DNA of 64,000 nt from Bisgaard Taxon 45 (GCA_030783905.1 JAQAHH010000006.1:496001-560000), one strand, 5' to 3'. Shown: positions 1 to 11,211, counted from the first letter of the stretch. The notes: generated by a model from the sequence alone, not told the origin. Numbers and translations: made by a program.

Positions 1-264
1 TTCAAATTGACGCGCTAAAGTGGCTAAGGTAGGTTCTCGAACTAGGGTGGCGCGCATACGACTTAATTCCCCTTCATTACATTTGGGAAATTGGTGATAA
101 AGCGCTTCAGCAATGATCAAATTTAAAATGGCATCGCCTAGAAATTCAAGACGCTCGTTGTGTTTTACCGCAGCACTGCGGTGTGTTAATGCTTGTTTGA
201 GTAGGCTAGATTGGTTAAAAGTATAACCAATCTGGCGTTGTAAACGGTCTAAATTTTGAGTCAT
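1..264 (-). CDS. rnc: Ribonuclease III, N-terminal part (cut by window edge)
   Basis: Reading leftwards from an ATG at 264, the frame stays open to the window edge and gives 88 residues beginning [14 protein letters not shown]. It contains [12 protein letters not shown], the RNase III signature with the metal-binding Glu/Asp residues, so this is the N-terminal catalytic domain. The C-terminal dsRNA-binding domain lies outside the window. RNase III cuts double-stranded RNA and matures rRNA precursors. It starts 6 bp downstream of the lepB stop in the same direction; lepA-lepB-rnc is the usual gammaproteobacterial order, so cotranscription is likely. Confidence 0.93.
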   Translation of the reverse strand, partial: MTQNLDRLQRQIGYTFNQSSLLKQALTHRSAAVKHNERLEFLGDAILNLIIAEALYHQFPKCNEGELSRMRATLVREPTLATLARQFE

Positions 265-270
265 TACTTA

Positions 271-1293
271 TTACTTAATTTCCGTAAAAAAGCGTTCAAA
301 ACGGACGCCTGTTGGCCATTGATCTTGTTTTTTATCTAAACTCAACCAAATATATGTGGCTTTCCCCACAATGTTTTTTTCTGGGACAAAGCCCCAAAAA
401 CGGCTGTCTTCACTGTTATTACGATTGTCGCCCATTACAAAATAATGTCCTTCTGGTACCACCCATTCGGTTACATAATTGCTTTGCGAACGGTAGGCTT
501 TATAACGAAAACCTTCTGAAATTGGTTCTGGGTACCAGTGAATTTGGTGAGACACATCGCCTGTTTCGGTGGTTTCTAACGGCGAAGGACCATACAGATA
601 TTCACCTTTATGATCACGCCCAATCAAAAACTGGAAGTCGGGATTTTGTTTGGGTTCGGTATAACTAAAGATTTTCGTTGCACACTCACTCTGACATTCT
701 TGACCGTCTTTCGCATAGGTTAAGGTTAATTGACGCGTGTATTCGTTGTAATGCACTTTATCGCCTGGTGTGCCGACAACGCGTTTAATATAATCCACAT
801 TGGGTTGTAACGGCGCTTTAAACACAATAATATCACCGCGCTCAGGTTTGCCCGTTTCAATGATCGTGTTTTGGAACACCGGGTCTTTGATCCCGTAGGC
901 GTATTTTTTTACCACCAAAAAATCGCCGATACGCAGTGTGGGTTCCATGGAGGAAGACGGAATTTGAAAGGGTTCAAATAAAAAGGAACGCAAAATTAAC
1001 ACAAAGGCGAGAACAGGAAAGAGTGAAGATAAAAACTCGCCACCCTCTGAAATTGGCTCAATTTGTGCCTTCTCTTCATCTGTCAAGGTTTTTCCGGAGC
1101 GTTGTTCAGCTCGCGCAATTTGCCTTGCACGTCTTGGTTGTACCGTAAAACGGTAATAACACCATAAGATACCAGACAGAATGGTTAAGAGAATAAGTAA
1201 GATGGAAAACGTGTTGGGTAAGGCAAAGTAATCTAAGACTTTCCATACACCAAACCCTGCCACTAACAATAGAATGAGGAAGAAGTTAGACAT
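271..1293 (-). CDS. lepB: Signal peptidase I
   Basis: Inner-membrane serine protease that removes signal peptides from exported proteins. With the ATG at 1293 the product is 340 aa. Two hydrophobic segments occur near the N-terminus and a third precedes the catalytic box PSSSMEPTL, whose SM serine is the nucleophile. DYIKRVVGTPGDK carries the general-base lysine, and GDNRNNSEDSRFWGFVP is the conserved C-terminal box. The frame is open upstream to 1332, but that would overlap lepA, and an AGGAAAA ribosome site sits just before 1293, so I prefer the shorter start. Middle gene of lepA-lepB-rnc. Confidence 0.95.
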   Translation of the reverse strand: MSNFFLILLLVAGFGVWKVLDYFALPNTFSILLILLTILSGILWCYYRFTVQPRRARQIARAEQRSGKTLTDEEKAQIEPISEGGEFLSSLFPVLAFVLILRSFLFEPFQIPSSSMEPTLRIGDFLVVKKYAYGIKDPVFQNTIIETGKPERGDIIVFKAPLQPNVDYIKRVVGTPGDKVHYNEYTRQLTLTYAKDGQECQSECATKIFSYTEPKQNPDFQFLIGRDHKGEYLYGPSPLETTETGDVSHQIHWYPEPISEGFRYKAYRSQSNYVTEWVVPEGHYFVMGDNRNNSEDSRFWGFVPEKNIVGKATYIWLSLDKKQDQWPTGVRFERFFTEIK

Positions 1294-1312
1294 AGTATTT
1301 TCCTGATGTTCC

Positions 1313-3109
1313 TTATTTATCTTTTCCGACATGTAAAATCGCTAAGAAGGCCTCTTGTGGCACTTCCACATTACCTAAAGACTTCATGCGTTTTTTACCT
1401 TCTTTTTGTTTTTGTAACAATTTTTTCTTACGACTCACGTCTCCACCATAACATTTTGCCAACACGTTCTTACGTAATTGTTTGACCGTAGAACGGGCAA
1501 TGATATGGTTACCAATGGCTGCTTGGATTGCAATATCAAACTGTTGGCGTGGAATCAATTCTCGCATTTTCTCGACTAATTCACGACCACGATAAGGGGC
1601 ATTATCCTTATGAACAATTAAGGCTAACGCATCAACACGCTCACCGTTGATCATGATGTCAACACGTACCATGTCGGCGGCTTGGAAACGCTTGAAACCA
1701 TAATCTAAGGAGGCATAACCGCGCGACGTGGATTTGAGACGGTCAAAGAAGTCAAGCACCACTTCACCCATTGGGATTTCATAGGTCAAGGCTACTTGGT
1801 TACCATGGTAAACCATGTTGGTTTGTACACCACGTTTTTCCACACATAAGGTAATGACATTACCTAAGTAAGTTTGTGGTAATAACATATTACATTCCGC
1901 AATCGGCTCACGAATCTCAGTAATGTTATTGAGTGGGGGTAATTTCGATGGGCTATCTACATAGATCACTTCACCGTCGGTTTTTTCCACTTCATACACT
2001 ACCGTCGGTGCGGTGGTAATCAGATCAAGATCGTATTCGCGTTCTAAACGCTCTTGAATGATTTCCATGTGGAGAAGTCCTAAGAAACCACAACGGAAAC
2101 CAAAACCAAGTGCGGTGGAATTTTCGGGTTCATAGAAAAGTGAAGCATCGTTTAAGCTCAGTTTACCGAGCGCATCACGGAAGGCTTCATAATCATCCGA
2201 GCTAATTGGGAAAAGCCCCGCATAAACTTGTGGTTTCACTTTTTTAAAGCCAGGTAAGACAGAGTTGGCGGGATTATTGTGTAGTGTGAGGGTATCGCCC
2301 ACAGGTGCTCCTAAAATATCTTTAATCGCACATACAACCCAACCCACTTCCCCACAATTGAGCACCGTGGTATCCACTTGTTTTGGGGTAAAAATACCAA
2401 GACGATCCACGTTGTAAGATTGTCCTGTAGACATCACTTTGATTTTATCGCCTTTGCGTAACGTCCCATTTTTAATCCGCACTAAAGACACCACACCTAA
2501 GTAGTTGTCAAACCACGAGTCGATAATCAAGGCTTGGAGTGGCGCATTCGGATCGCCTTCTGGTGCAGGGATTTTATGCACGATTTCTTCTAGTACCTCT
2601 TCGATGCCCACCCCTGTTTTGGCTGAACAACGTACCGCTTCCATGGCATCAATACCGACAATATCTTCAATTTCTTCTGCGACGCGTTCAGGATCCGCCG
2701 CTGGCAAGTCGATTTTGTTTAAAATGGGCACCACTTCTAAATTCATTTCAATCGCGGTATAGCAGTTGGCTAAGGTCTGCGCTTCTACGCCTTGTCCCGC
2801 ATCGACAACTAATAGCGCACCTTCGCAAGCGGCTAAAGAACGTGATACTTCATAAGAAAAGTCAACGTGACCTGGCGTGTCGATGAAATTTAATTGATAG
2901 GTTTCGCCATCTTTTGCTTTATAGTTTAAGGTCACACTTTGTGCCTTAATTGTGATGCCACGTTCGCGTTCAAGATCCATTGAATCCAACACTTGGGCTG
3001 CCATTTCACGATCAGATAAGCCCCCGCAAGTTTGAATAAGGCGGTCAGAGAGTGTCGATTTACCGTGGTCAATGTGTGCAATAATAGAAAAGTTACGTAT
3101 ATTCTTCAT
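1313..3109 (-). CDS. lepA: Elongation factor 4 (LepA)
   Basis: Ribosomal translocase-like GTPase of 598 aa, the normal family length. [14 protein letters not shown] (about residues 11-24) is the P-loop, [12 protein letters not shown] the G3 box and NKIDLP the G4 box. The C-terminal LepA domain with the lysine-rich tail that sets EF4 apart from EF-G is present ([20 protein letters not shown]). EF4 acts on stalled or mis-translocated ribosomes. It is first in the lepA-lepB-rnc unit; the 237 bp between it and the grcA stop hold only the grcA terminator. Confidence 0.97.
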   Translation of the reverse strand: MKNIRNFSIIAHIDHGKSTLSDRLIQTCGGLSDREMAAQVLDSMDLERERGITIKAQSVTLNYKAKDGETYQLNFIDTPGHVDFSYEVSRSLAACEGALLVVDAGQGVEAQTLANCYTAIEMNLEVVPILNKIDLPAADPERVAEEIEDIVGIDAMEAVRCSAKTGVGIEEVLEEIVHKIPAPEGDPNAPLQALIIDSWFDNYLGVVSLVRIKNGTLRKGDKIKVMSTGQSYNVDRLGIFTPKQVDTTVLNCGEVGWVVCAIKDILGAPVGDTLTLHNNPANSVLPGFKKVKPQVYAGLFPISSDDYEAFRDALGKLSLNDASLFYEPENSTALGFGFRCGFLGLLHMEIIQERLEREYDLDLITTAPTVVYEVEKTDGEVIYVDSPSKLPPLNNITEIREPIAECNMLLPQTYLGNVITLCVEKRGVQTNMVYHGNQVALTYEIPMGEVVLDFFDRLKSTSRGYASLDYGFKRFQAADMVRVDIMINGERVDALALIVHKDNAPYRGRELVEKMRELIPRQQFDIAIQAAIGNHIIARSTVKQLRKNVLAKCYGGDVSRKKKLLQKQKEGKKRMKSLGNVEVPQEAFLAILHVGKDK

Positions 3110-3292
3110 ATGAAAATCAATTTATGTCTAAAAATTAGATAAAGTTAAACTGCCAAATTCTACCTGAATATTGATGAATTCGCTAGCAATAGCGTAAGTA
3201 CATACTGAAATTGGTGTAAATTTTTTGTTTCAAGTATTGGGCTTTGTGATATTGCGTTCGAGGCGCGAGAAATGAAAAGGTGGAAAGATAAA

Positions 3293-3322
3293 AAGCACCT
3301 CGTTTTTTATCACGAGGTGCTT
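3293..3322 (-). terminator. Rho-independent terminator of grcA
   Basis: A 10-bp perfect stem, AAGCACCTCG at 3293-3302 against CGAGGTGCTT at 3313-3322, with a 10-nt loop. Read on the minus strand it is followed by a T-run. It lies about 25 bp past the grcA stop. Confidence 0.85.
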
Positions 3323-3346
3323 GTTTAAACGGGAAAATAATGTCAA

Positions 3347-3730
3347 TTATAAACTTTCAGTGAAAGTACGTGTAATGACATCACGTTGTTGTTCAGGGGT
3401 TAATGAGTTGAAACGTACTGCATAACCTGAAACACGGATTGTTAATTGTGGGTATTTTTCTGGGTGTTTGACCGCATCTTCCAACGTTTCGCGACGTAAT
3501 ACGTTAACGTTTAAGTGTTGACCACCTTCTACTTTAACAGTTGGTGCGATATCAACAGGTAATTCGCGATATTCGATTTGACCTAATTCACTTACTGCAA
3601 CGATTTGATCTTCAACGAAGTCACCTTTAGCACATAAACAACGCGCTTCACCTTTTTCGCTGTCTAATAACCAAAATGAGTTTAATAAATTGTCATTAGC
3701 TGCTTGAGTAATTTGAATACCTTTAATCAT
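3347..3730 (-). CDS. grcA: Autonomous glycyl radical cofactor GrcA (YfiD)
   Basis: 127-aa stand-alone glycyl radical protein. It replaces the oxygen-cleaved C-terminus of pyruvate formate-lyase. The C-terminal 60 residues nearly copy the end of PflB in this window: [30 protein letters not shown] and DVITRTFT are shared, and the radical glycine is about Gly102 in RVSGYAVRF. Single-gene unit: its own terminator follows, and a perfect FNR box lies 126 bp before the ATG, which fits anaerobic or microaerobic induction. A GGAGG-like ribosome site precedes the ATG. Confidence 0.96.
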   Translation of the reverse strand: MIKGIQITQAANDNLLNSFWLLDSEKGEARCLCAKGDFVEDQIVAVSELGQIEYRELPVDIAPTVKVEGGQHLNVNVLRRETLEDAVKHPEKYPQLTIRVSGYAVRFNSLTPEQQRDVITRTFTESL

Positions 3731-3855
3731 TGTCTGCCTCCTAAGTTGGCGATTTGTTAATCAGTTTAAATTGGTCAGAATTTTATCAAAAATTTTGATC
3801 ATTTCAAATTGTTTTGACCTAGAACAAGACGTTTTTATGGGTTAATTTTTGAATT

Positions 3856-3869
3856 TTGATTTAGATCAA
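3856..3869. promoter_or_regulatory. FNR box between grcA and ung
   Basis: TTGATTTAGATCAA matches the FNR consensus TTGAT-N4-ATCAA at every fixed position. It lies in the 277-bp divergent region between grcA (minus) and ung (plus). GrcA is an FNR-activated gene in relatives, so grcA is the likely target; an effect on ung is possible but not indicated. Confidence 0.8.
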
Positions 3870-4007
3870 TGAATATTGTAACATTATGATTTTAAACATC
3901 TTTTATTTAACAAAAAATAAACATTTATTTAACAAATAAGTATCCAATCACTGTCAATTTTATAGGAAGTTCTTTATAATTGGAAACATAACAATCGGAG
4001 GAAAAAA

Positions 4008-4676
4008 ATGAAGACGTGGAAAGATGTGATTGGGACTGAGAAAGCACAACCTTATTTTAAACAGATTTTAGATCAGGTTCATCAGGCCAGAGCATCCGGT
4101 AAAGTTGTCTATCCTCCTCCGCAAGAGGTGTTTAGTGCATTCCAATTGACAGAGTTTGAGGCGGTGAAAGTCGTCATTCTTGGTCAAGATCCTTATCATG
4201 GCCCCAATCAAGCACATGGGTTGGCATTTTCTGTCAAACCGGGTGTGGCCCCTCCCCCTTCGTTAATGAATATGTATAAAGAATTAGTCCAAGATATTGA
4301 CGGTTTTCAGATTCCCAATCATGGCTATTTGGTGCCTTGGGCACAACAAGGGGTGTTGCTGTTAAATACCGTGTTAACAGTGGAACAAGGAAAAGCGCAT
4401 TCTCATGCGAATTTTGGTTGGGAAACTTTTACGGATCGTGTGATCGCAGCGCTCAATGCGCAGCGTGAGAAAGTGGTGTTTTTGCTTTGGGGTAGCCATG
4501 CGCAGAAAAAAGGACAATTTATTGATCGCCAAAAGCACTGCGTTTTGACCGCACCTCATCCTTCGCCGCTATCTGCCCATCGTGGTTTTCTAGGTTGTCG
4601 TCATTTTTCTAAAACGAATGCCTATTTAATGACGCAAGGGTTATCGCCAATAAAATGGCAATTAGCTTCGCTTTAA
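4008..4676 (+). CDS. ung: Uracil-DNA glycosylase
   Basis: 222-aa family 1 UDG that removes uracil from DNA as the first step of base excision repair. [18 protein letters not shown] begins at about residue 59 and contains the water-activating Asp61. [11 protein letters not shown] near residue 184 is the DNA-intercalation loop with the catalytic histidine. The start is fixed by GGAGG eight bases before the ATG. It is followed 28 bp later by yaaA in the same direction. Confidence 0.97.
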   Translation: MKTWKDVIGTEKAQPYFKQILDQVHQARASGKVVYPPPQEVFSAFQLTEFEAVKVVILGQDPYHGPNQAHGLAFSVKPGVAPPPSLMNMYKELVQDIDGFQIPNHGYLVPWAQQGVLLLNTVLTVEQGKAHSHANFGWETFTDRVIAALNAQREKVVFLLWGSHAQKKGQFIDRQKHCVLTAPHPSPLSAHRGFLGCRHFSKTNAYLMTQGLSPIKWQLASL

Positions 4677-4704
4677 TATCAACGTTATTCAGGATAAGAA
4701 CATT

Positions 4705-5481
4705 ATGTTAGCTATTATTTCGCCAGCCAAAACCTTAGATTTTGAAAGTGCGGTGCCCAATTTTGAATTTTCTCAACCGCAGTTAACAGACTATAGTGCG
4801 CAATTAATTGAAGCATGTCGTCAGCTTTCCCCAGCTAAGATCGGATCCTTGATGTCGATCAGTGATAAATTAGCAGGCTTAAATTTTGCTCGTTTTGCCG
4901 AATGGCAACCAGAACATACCGTACACAATGCGCGCGCGGCGATTTATGCGTTTAAAGGGGATGTATATACGGGGTTAGAGGTAGAGTGTTTATCGGCACA
5001 AGATGTGTTATTTGCACAGCAACATTTACGCATGTTGTCAGGGTTGTATGGGGTATTAAAGCCACTGGATTTGATGCAGCCTTACCGTTTGGAAATGGGG
5101 ACAAAATTGGCGAATAGCAAAGGGAAAGATCTTTATGCCTTTTGGGGAAATGTGATTACCGATGCTTTACAGCAAGCGCTCGATGCACAGGGCGATAATG
5201 TTTTAGTGAATTTAGCCTCAGATGAATATTATAAAGCAGTAAAAGAAAGTCAATTAACTGCAAGGATTATTAAGCCAGTGTTTTTAGATAATAAAAATGG
5301 CACTTATAAAGTGATCAGCTTTTATGCTAAAAAAGCACGTGGTTTGATGTGTCGCTACATCATTCAGCATCGTTTGACCGAGGTGGAACAATTAAAAGGG
5401 TTTGATTTGGGCGGATATTGGTTTGACCCGACGAGCTCGAGCAAAACTGAATTAGTGTTTAAACGGGATATGGCGGAATAA
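4705..5481 (+). CDS. yaaA: Peroxide stress protein YaaA (DUF328/UPF0246)
   Basis: 258 aa, full family length. It begins [14 protein letters not shown], the typical YaaA N-terminus, and carries the conserved [11 protein letters not shown] and [15 protein letters not shown] blocks. In E. coli, YaaA lowers intracellular free iron during hydrogen peroxide stress and binds DNA. The next gene begins two bases after its stop, so the lipoprotein gene and fieF (an iron/zinc exporter) may be cotranscribed with it, a plausible metal-stress grouping. Confidence 0.92.
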   Translation: MLAIISPAKTLDFESAVPNFEFSQPQLTDYSAQLIEACRQLSPAKIGSLMSISDKLAGLNFARFAEWQPEHTVHNARAAIYAFKGDVYTGLEVECLSAQDVLFAQQHLRMLSGLYGVLKPLDLMQPYRLEMGTKLANSKGKDLYAFWGNVITDALQQALDAQGDNVLVNLASDEYYKAVKESQLTARIIKPVFLDNKNGTYKVISFYAKKARGLMCRYIIQHRLTEVEQLKGFDLGGYWFDPTSSSKTELVFKRDMAE

Positions 5482-5483
5482 GT

Positions 5484-6050
5484 ATGCAAAAAAGAGTTTT
5501 TATCTTGACTGTACTGATTGGGCTGTTACTGACAGGCTGTGCCACTAAACCTCAATTAGTGGTACCGCAACAAATTACCCATAATCAGCACACTTATACA
5601 TTAGCCACTCAACAAGATTTAGGTAATCTTGCTCGTTTCTTTTATTTAGAACCGGGTGAGCGGGTTGAGCAATGGAAAAGTGCAGTGGAAGTGTTATTCG
5701 ATCGCAATCCTATGCAAGTCAGTTTGGAGGAGCGCATTGCATTGCGCCAACGTGTTTATCGGAATACGGGGGTAAAACAGTTTAAACTACAGCAACAGCA
5801 AGATACCTTGTATTCGTTTGTGATCTATGAACCAACCGTGAAAAACAATGACTGGCAGGTTGACGTGGCGAAAGGTAAAGGTATAGCGGGATGTGGGTTT
5901 GTACAATATCAATATTCTTTAAAAATTCCGAAAACCAAAAAATTACGCCATATGAAAAATGAGAAAGTAATTCGCTATTTGAAAAAATATGTGGTTGAGA
6001 AAGAAATGCAGCGCGTCAAACAAGTGGCGTGGCAATGGACTTGTGCATAG
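5484..6050 (+). CDS. Uncharacterised lipoprotein
   Basis: 188 aa starting with a lipoprotein signal peptide: MQKRVFILTVLIGLLLTGC with lipobox LTGC, so the mature protein would begin at Cys19. I do not recognise the remainder. It is mostly hydrophilic, has two further cysteines (GIAGCGFVQ and the C-terminal WTCA) and a lysine-rich stretch near residues 150-180. It is tightly packed between yaaA (2-bp gap) and fieF (stop directly followed by the next ATG), so translational coupling is likely. Membrane anchoring is well supported; function is unknown. Confidence 0.75.
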   Translation: MQKRVFILTVLIGLLLTGCATKPQLVVPQQITHNQHTYTLATQQDLGNLARFFYLEPGERVEQWKSAVEVLFDRNPMQVSLEERIALRQRVYRNTGVKQFKLQQQQDTLYSFVIYEPTVKNNDWQVDVAKGKGIAGCGFVQYQYSLKIPKTKKLRHMKNEKVIRYLKKYVVEKEMQRVKQVAWQWTCA

Positions 6051-6965
6051 ATGGAAGTGAAAATCTATTCTTCACAAGTGAAAAAAGCAGCCAATTGTGC
6101 TGTCTATACCGCTTTCATGTTGATTTTGGTGAAGGGATTTGCTTGGTGGGAAACCGGCTCGGTGAGTATGTTAGCCTCTATTGTGGATTCCACGTTGGAT
6201 TTAGCCGCGTCCTTTTTAAATATGCTGATTTTACGTTTTGCTTTAATGCCAGCTGACGATAATCATTCTTTTGGTCATGGTAAGGCGGAATCGCTTGCCT
6301 CGTTAATTCAAAGCGCCTTTATCTCTGGTTCCGCCGTTTTTCTACTTTTACAAGGAATTCATCGTTTTAATGATCCTCAACCGTTAACTAATCAAACTTT
6401 AGGAATTGCGGTCATTGGCTTTTCAATTGTGATGACCTCCTTGTTAGTGTATTACCAAAGTCGTATTATTCATAAGACAGGCAGTCCTGCCATTAAAGCG
6501 GATCGATTGCATTATCAAACCGATATCTATATGAATGTGACGATTTTAATTTCCCTTGCGTTTACCGCTTTTGACTTTGTTTTAGCTGATGCAATTGGGG
6601 CGATTCTCATCGCGATTTATATTTTAGTGAGTGCGCTGAAGATGTTATTTGATGCGGTACAATTACTTCTCGATCGTGCTTTGCCAGAAACAGAAATTCG
6701 TCAGATTGAGCAGATCATTTTGTCAGATAAACGTATTTTAGGGTTTCATGATTTGCGTACGCGCCAATCGGGGCCAATTCGCTTTATCCAATTTGATTTA
6801 GAGTTAGACGATCATTTGTCTTTTTTAGAAGCACATGATATTACCGAGCAACTGGAGCAACGGTTGCGAAAGGCTTTTTCACGAGTCGATATTGTGATTC
6901 ATCATGAGCCAACGAGCGTGGTACAAGCAGAAAAATTAGAAAATGCTAAGCTAGATCAAATGTAG
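6051..6965 (+). CDS. fieF: Cation diffusion facilitator, FieF/YiiP type
   Basis: 304-aa proton-coupled Zn/Fe efflux antiporter. It has six predicted membrane segments in the first 200 residues. DSTLD in TM2 and HYQTD in TM5 match the DxxxD and HxxxD metal sites of E. coli FieF. HSFGHGKAE is the conserved CDF loop, and a cytoplasmic His-rich domain ends in IVIHHEPT. Its ATG directly abuts the TAG of the preceding lipoprotein gene. Confidence 0.92.
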   Translation: MEVKIYSSQVKKAANCAVYTAFMLILVKGFAWWETGSVSMLASIVDSTLDLAASFLNMLILRFALMPADDNHSFGHGKAESLASLIQSAFISGSAVFLLLQGIHRFNDPQPLTNQTLGIAVIGFSIVMTSLLVYYQSRIIHKTGSPAIKADRLHYQTDIYMNVTILISLAFTAFDFVLADAIGAILIAIYILVSALKMLFDAVQLLLDRALPETEIRQIEQIILSDKRILGFHDLRTRQSGPIRFIQFDLELDDHLSFLEAHDITEQLEQRLRKAFSRVDIVIHHEPTSVVQAEKLENAKLDQM

Positions 6966-7059
6966 TAAGATTTTTGATAAATTTTGCTAGAGCAGTTGGT
7001 GTGAATAGTGTAATCTTAGCGACGATTTTGGATTCATTTTTAGTTAAAAGGTTTAATAT

Positions 7060-8025
7060 ATGATAAAAAAAATAGCAGTATTAACCAGTGGTGGTGATGC
7101 ACCAGGTATGAACGCCGCAATTCGTGGTGTTGTTCGTTCAGCACTTGCTGCCGATTTAGAGGTGTATGGCGTTTATGAAGGGTATTACGGTTTGTATCAT
7201 AATAAAATCAAACAAATGACCCGTTATAGTGTATCCGATATTATTAACCGCGGTGGGACGTTTTTAGGATCGGCTCGTTTCCCTGAATTTAAGGATCCGG
7301 CTGTACGTGCAAAATGTGCGGAAATTTTACGTTCACATGGCATTGAGGCCTTGGTGGTCATTGGTGGGGATGGTTCTTATATGGGCGCAAAATTACTCAC
7401 CGAAGAACATGGTTTCCCTTGCGTGGGTATCCCAGGCACGATTGACAACGATGTAGCGGGGACAGATTACACTATCGGCTATCAAACTGCATTACAAACC
7501 GCAGTTGAAGCTATTGACCGTTTACGCGATACGTCAAGTTCTCATCAACGTATTTCTATTGTTGAAATCATGGGACGTCATTGCAGTGATTTAGCGATTT
7601 CTGCAGGAATTGCTGGTGGTTGTGAATATATCGTAGCATCAGAAGTGGAATTTGATCGTGAAGAATTAATTAAGCAGATTGAAAGCAGCATTATCAAGGG
7701 TAAACGTCATGCTATTATTGCGATTACTGAATTGATTTGTGATGTGAATGAATTAGCGCGTGAAATTGAGTCGCGTGTGAAACATGAAACGCGAGCAACC
7801 ATTTTAGGTCATATTCAACGTGGCGGTACGCCTTGCGCATTTGACCGTATTTTAGGCTCACGTATGGGGGTTTATGCGGTTGATCTATTGATGCAAGGTA
7901 AAGGTGGCTATTGTGTTGGTATTCAAAATGAACAGTTAGTTCACCATGATATCATTGATGCCATCAACAATATGCGCCGTGAATTTAAAGCAGATTGGTT
8001 AGCCTTATCGAAACGTTTAGACTAA
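7060..8025 (+). CDS. pfkA: ATP-dependent 6-phosphofructokinase
   Basis: 321 aa, standard bacterial Pfk[20 protein letters not shown] is the ATP-binding N-terminus, GGDGSYMGA the phosphate loop and PGTIDND the catalytic segment with the base aspartate near residue 128. [20 protein letters not shown] contributes to substrate and allosteric sites. It catalyses the committed step of glycolysis. It stands alone, with a 94-bp upstream gap and a terminator about 25 bp after the stop. Confidence 0.97.
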   Translation: MIKKIAVLTSGGDAPGMNAAIRGVVRSALAADLEVYGVYEGYYGLYHNKIKQMTRYSVSDIINRGGTFLGSARFPEFKDPAVRAKCAEILRSHGIEALVVIGGDGSYMGAKLLTEEHGFPCVGIPGTIDNDVAGTDYTIGYQTALQTAVEAIDRLRDTSSSHQRISIVEIMGRHCSDLAISAGIAGGCEYIVASEVEFDREELIKQIESSIIKGKRHAIIAITELICDVNELAREIESRVKHETRATILGHIQRGGTPCAFDRILGSRMGVYAVDLLMQGKGGYCVGIQNEQLVHHDIIDAINNMRREFKADWLALSKRLD

Positions 8026-8048
8026 GAATTAGGGTTGACATGAAAAGA

Positions 8049-8074
8049 GCGGTGGAACATTCCACCGTTTTTTT
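8049..8074 (+). terminator. Terminator between pfkA and rlmC
   Basis: Stem CGGTGG/CCACCG separated by AACATT, followed by seven Ts. It lies between the convergent pfkA and rlmC genes; the opposite side has a weaker T-rich tail, so it may serve both. Confidence 0.8.
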
Positions 8075-8113
8075 ATGTGCTTAAAACCTGATAATGCCAC
8101 ATGGATGAAAAGT

Positions 8114-9304
8114 TTATTGCCGTTCTAGTAAACACAACACTTCATAATGTGCAGTATGTGGAAACATATCAAACAGCTGAACCTTGTTCAGTTGATAATC
8201 TGTCAAATAGCTCAAGTCTGTGCCCATTGTTTCTGCATTACAACTGGAATACAGAATAAAGTGCGGTGCGAATTGGTTAAGAAATTGCGCTAATTCTCTG
8301 CCAATGCCTCGGCGTGGTGGATTGACGATAATCAAATCAGGTTTCTCGGCTTGTCCCTCTGGCGACTGGGCTAAGGCAAAGTGCTTGGCGTCTAAAGATT
8401 GAAATTTGACCTGTTTTAAGCCTAATTTTTGGGCAGAAAGCGTGGCTGCGGCAATCGCAGACGCAGAAATTTCAATTCCCGTTAATTCAATCATGTTCTC
8501 TGGTTGTTTACGCTGTAAAACTTGGGCGCAATGTAAACCAAATCCTCCCACACCACAAAATAAATCCCATAGTTTATGGATAGGCAAATCTTGCACCCAT
8601 TGTTGCGCGGTGCCATATAGCCCTTGTGCTACATGTGGATTGGTTTGAAAAAAGCCTTGCGGACGAATAAATAACGGAATCTGGTTAAAACATTCTTCTA
8701 GCGTACGTTGTTCAGTTAGGAAAATTTCTTTTTCCCCTTCTAAAATGGCAGCGTGTTGCGGTTGAATATTTAAACTGACCACTTTTAATTGTGGCAATTT
8801 GGCTAATAACCTGGGCAGTTCGCGCTGAACTAAAGCCAATTTTTTTTCTGAACGGAGCACGAAGCGTAACATTAAACCGCCATCAAGCTGGCTTTCTGTT
8901 AGCAAAATATACTTCAGTTCCCCTTTTTGTTTTTGAATGTTGTAGGGAACTAAGCCCGCTCGTGCAATAAAATCTTTCAGAATCGTGAAGATATGTGCAA
9001 AATGTGCGGGGTAAAGTGGGCAATCGGTTAAATCTGCTTCACTTTGTGGGTGGCTTAAAATAGGGCGCTCTACTGCACCACTGACTGCCATTTTGGCTTT
9101 GTTACGAAAGGCATCTTGCGTTGAAACATAGGGCGCAAGCCATTGCGTTTGTGTGCAGTTTAGCCTTTGTAGTTGTTGTTGCAAATGTTGTTGTTTGTTT
9201 GCTAACTGTACTTGATAAGGCATGGTTAGCCATTGGCAAGAACGACAATCGCCACGTTGATAATGCTGACAAGGCAACGCAAAAGAAGTAGAAGGAGATG
9301 ACAT
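8114..9304 (-). CDS. rlmC: 23S rRNA (uracil(747)-C5)-methyltransferase RlmC
   Basis: 396-aa SAM-dependent RNA m5U methyltransferase. N-terminal cysteines 12, 20 and 23 ([12 protein letters not shown]) form the Fe-S binding set and match RlmC rather than RlmD or TrmA; there is no TRAM domain. [14 protein letters not shown] is the SAM motif, [10 protein letters not shown] the substrate loop, and SSCNAETM near residue 353 holds the catalytic Cys355. Its start lies 2 bp past the nagZ stop, so it is the distal gene of hinT-ycfL-nagZ-rlmC. Confidence 0.93.
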   Translation of the reverse strand: MSSPSTSFALPCQHYQRGDCRSCQWLTMPYQVQLANKQQHLQQQLQRLNCTQTQWLAPYVSTQDAFRNKAKMAVSGAVERPILSHPQSEADLTDCPLYPAHFAHIFTILKDFIARAGLVPYNIQKQKGELKYILLTESQLDGGLMLRFVLRSEKKLALVQRELPRLLAKLPQLKVVSLNIQPQHAAILEGEKEIFLTEQRTLEECFNQIPLFIRPQGFFQTNPHVAQGLYGTAQQWVQDLPIHKLWDLFCGVGGFGLHCAQVLQRKQPENMIELTGIEISASAIAAATLSAQKLGLKQVKFQSLDAKHFALAQSPEGQAEKPDLIIVNPPRRGIGRELAQFLNQFAPHFILYSSCNAETMGTDLSYLTDYQLNKVQLFDMFPHTAHYEVLCLLERQ

Positions 9305-9306
9305 AA

Positions 9307-10365
9307 TTAATAATACTCGTTGGCTTTGTTATCAAGCCAGCGTTGTTGAAGAGCGGTCAAGATTTTGCGATTTTCCAACCAACGTGAAGTCGCTTCCAAT
9401 TCAGACCAACGAATGGTTTTACGTTTGAAAAGCTGCTGTAAACGTTGTTGACGTCGGGCAAAGTGCGGTTCTGTTTCAGAAAGTTTTAAATTGTCTAACA
9501 CTTGGATCACACCTTCTCTTTCATTACACAGTAACAATAAATCACAACCTGCCTGCAAAGATTGCTCACAACGTTGCACAAAATCCCCCATAAAGCCCGC
9601 GCCTTTCATCCCGAGATCGTCGGAGAAAATGGCACCGTTAAAACCAAGTTGTTGGCGTAAGATTTGTTTTAACCAATAAGCAGAGCCACTGGCGGGTTGC
9701 GGATCACATTGGGAATAAATCACATGTGCTGGCATGATGGCATCGAGCAAATTTTGCTGAATTAACTGTTGGAATGGTTGAATGTCTTGCGCAAAAATCT
9801 GTTGTTGCGGACGCTCGTCATAGGGGGTTTCTAAATGCGAGTCAGCAATCACATGACCATGTCCCGGAAAATGCTTACCCGTGGCGGCCATGCCCACTTG
9901 ATGCATACCGTCAATAAAGGCGCTGGCAAGGTTGAGTGTCATTTCTGCTTGTGAATGAAAACTGCGATCGCCAATGGCTTTACATTGGTGGCCTAAATCT
10001 AATACAGGGGCAAAACTGAGATCGATTCCCAGTGCGGTCATTTCTGCTGCCATTTGCCAGCCGGCTTGTTGGGCAAGATGAAGCTGTTGTAAGGGATCAT
10101 CAATTAAGCAAGCAAAGGCTTGCATGGCGGGAAGCGAGGTAAAGCCTTCACGAAAACGTTGTACACGCCCGCCTTCTTGATCTACCGTTATTAATAAGGG
10201 CTTTTTAACGCGCTGGCGAATAGAATGGATCAAGGCTTGAATTTGTGCACGATCGTGAAAATTCCGTGTAAATAAAATTACGCCCGCTACTAAAGGATGC
10301 GTTAATAGCTCGACTTCTTCTTGGCTCAGTGTTTGGCCTTGTAAATCGATCAATAATGTTGACAT
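9307..10365 (-). CDS. nagZ: Beta-N-acetylhexosaminidase NagZ
   Basis: 352-aa cytoplasmic GH3 enzyme of peptidoglycan recycling that removes GlcNAc from GlcNAc-anhydroMurNAc-peptides. [14 protein letters not shown] carries the GH3 lysine, histidine and Asp-His dyad; [10 protein letters not shown] carries the nucleophilic aspartate. It functionally complements ampD, also in this window, in muropeptide turnover. Close to ycfL (8-bp gap), same order as the hinT-ycfL-...-nagZ cluster of E. coli. Confidence 0.95.
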   Translation of the reverse strand: MSTLLIDLQGQTLSQEEVELLTHPLVAGVILFTRNFHDRAQIQALIHSIRQRVKKPLLITVDQEGGRVQRFREGFTSLPAMQAFACLIDDPLQQLHLAQQAGWQMAAEMTALGIDLSFAPVLDLGHQCKAIGDRSFHSQAEMTLNLASAFIDGMHQVGMAATGKHFPGHGHVIADSHLETPYDERPQQQIFAQDIQPFQQLIQQNLLDAIMPAHVIYSQCDPQPASGSAYWLKQILRQQLGFNGAIFSDDLGMKGAGFMGDFVQRCEQSLQAGCDLLLLCNEREGVIQVLDNLKLSETEPHFARRQQRLQQLFKRKTIRWSELEATSRWLENRKILTALQQRWLDNKANEYY

Positions 10366-10373
10366 AACAGACC

Positions 10374-10724
10374 TTATTTTAAGCGAAGATATAAGCGGTA
10401 GTTGTCGCTTTCTATGGAGGGTTTCGTTAATGGAATGAGGTATTTTTCATTTCCTTGTAACCATAATTGGTGGTCTGATTCAGTGCTCGGTTGGCTAACA
10501 CCTTGCTTATCGTACCAAAATACTTGGTAAGTCAGCTGTACGGGGGTGTGATGTTTATTTTTGACCCAAGCCTGCGTTGGTGAAACATGGGCGTCGACTA
10601 ATGGATCGGCATCAGCCTCAATATTTAAAATTGGCTGATGTGTATGTAATAAATTCACGGGTTGGCGAGAACCACAGCTGACCAGAAAACAGCTTGAGAT
10701 GAAAAGTGCGATCAGTTTTTTCAT
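10374..10724 (-). CDS. ycfL: YcfL-family lipoprotein (DUF1425)
   Basis: 116 aa with signal [19 protein letters not shown] and lipobox LVSC, so acylated Cys17. The remainder is a small beta-rich domain ([13 protein letters not shown] is typical of DUF1425). Position between hinT and nagZ supports YcfL; the lpoB and thiK genes found there in E. coli are absent. Its ATG overlaps the hinT stop by one base. Envelope location is supported; function is unknown. Confidence 0.85.
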   Translation of the reverse strand: MKKLIALFISSCFLVSCGSRQPVNLLHTHQPILNIEADADPLVDAHVSPTQAWVKNKHHTPVQLTYQVFWYDKQGVSQPSTESDHQLWLQGNEKYLIPLTKPSIESDNYRLYLRLK

Positions 10725-11074
10725 TATTTTGCCAACATTCTGCCGAGTGGTTCACCACCTACAAGGTGCATATGCAAGTGAAATACTTCTTGTCCACCAT
10801 GTTGATTACAGTTCACAATTAAACGATAACCGTCTTCTGCGATGCCTTCTTCTTGTGCGAGTTTAGCCGCCACAGTAAATAAACGACCTAAACTGATTTC
10901 GTCTTGCTCGGTGACATCGTTAACAGTAGGAATAAGCTTGTTTGGAATAATGAGAATATGGGTTTTTGCTTGTGGTGAAATATCACGAAAGGCGGTGACT
11001 AACTCGTCTTGATAAACAATGTTAGCAGGAATTTCTTGACGAATGATTTTACTGAAAATGGTTTCTTCAGCCAT
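10724..11074 (-). CDS. hinT: HIT-family purine nucleoside phosphoramidase
   Basis: 116 aa from the ATG at 11074, with AAGGA about ten bases upstream; the frame extends to 11092 but that leader lacks a ribosome site. HLHMHLVGG is the histidine triad. [16 protein letters not shown] is typical of HINT proteins, which hydrolyse adenosine phosphoramidates. First gene of the hinT-ycfL-nagZ-rlmC unit, divergent from focA across a 388-bp gap. Confidence 0.94.
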   Translation of the reverse strand: MAEETIFSKIIRQEIPANIVYQDELVTAFRDISPQAKTHILIIPNKLIPTVNDVTEQDEISLGRLFTVAAKLAQEEGIAEDGYRLIVNCNQHGGQEVFHLHMHLVGGEPLGRMLAK

Positions 11075-11211
11075 GTTACTTATCCTTTTCAATCAGCTAA
11101 AAATATACCGCACGTTTTAACAGAAAATGGCTAAAATGGCAATTTTTTCCAGTGTGTAAATTGTGGATTTTTATTGTGTTAAAAATGAGCTATAATTGAT
11201 GATAAAATAAC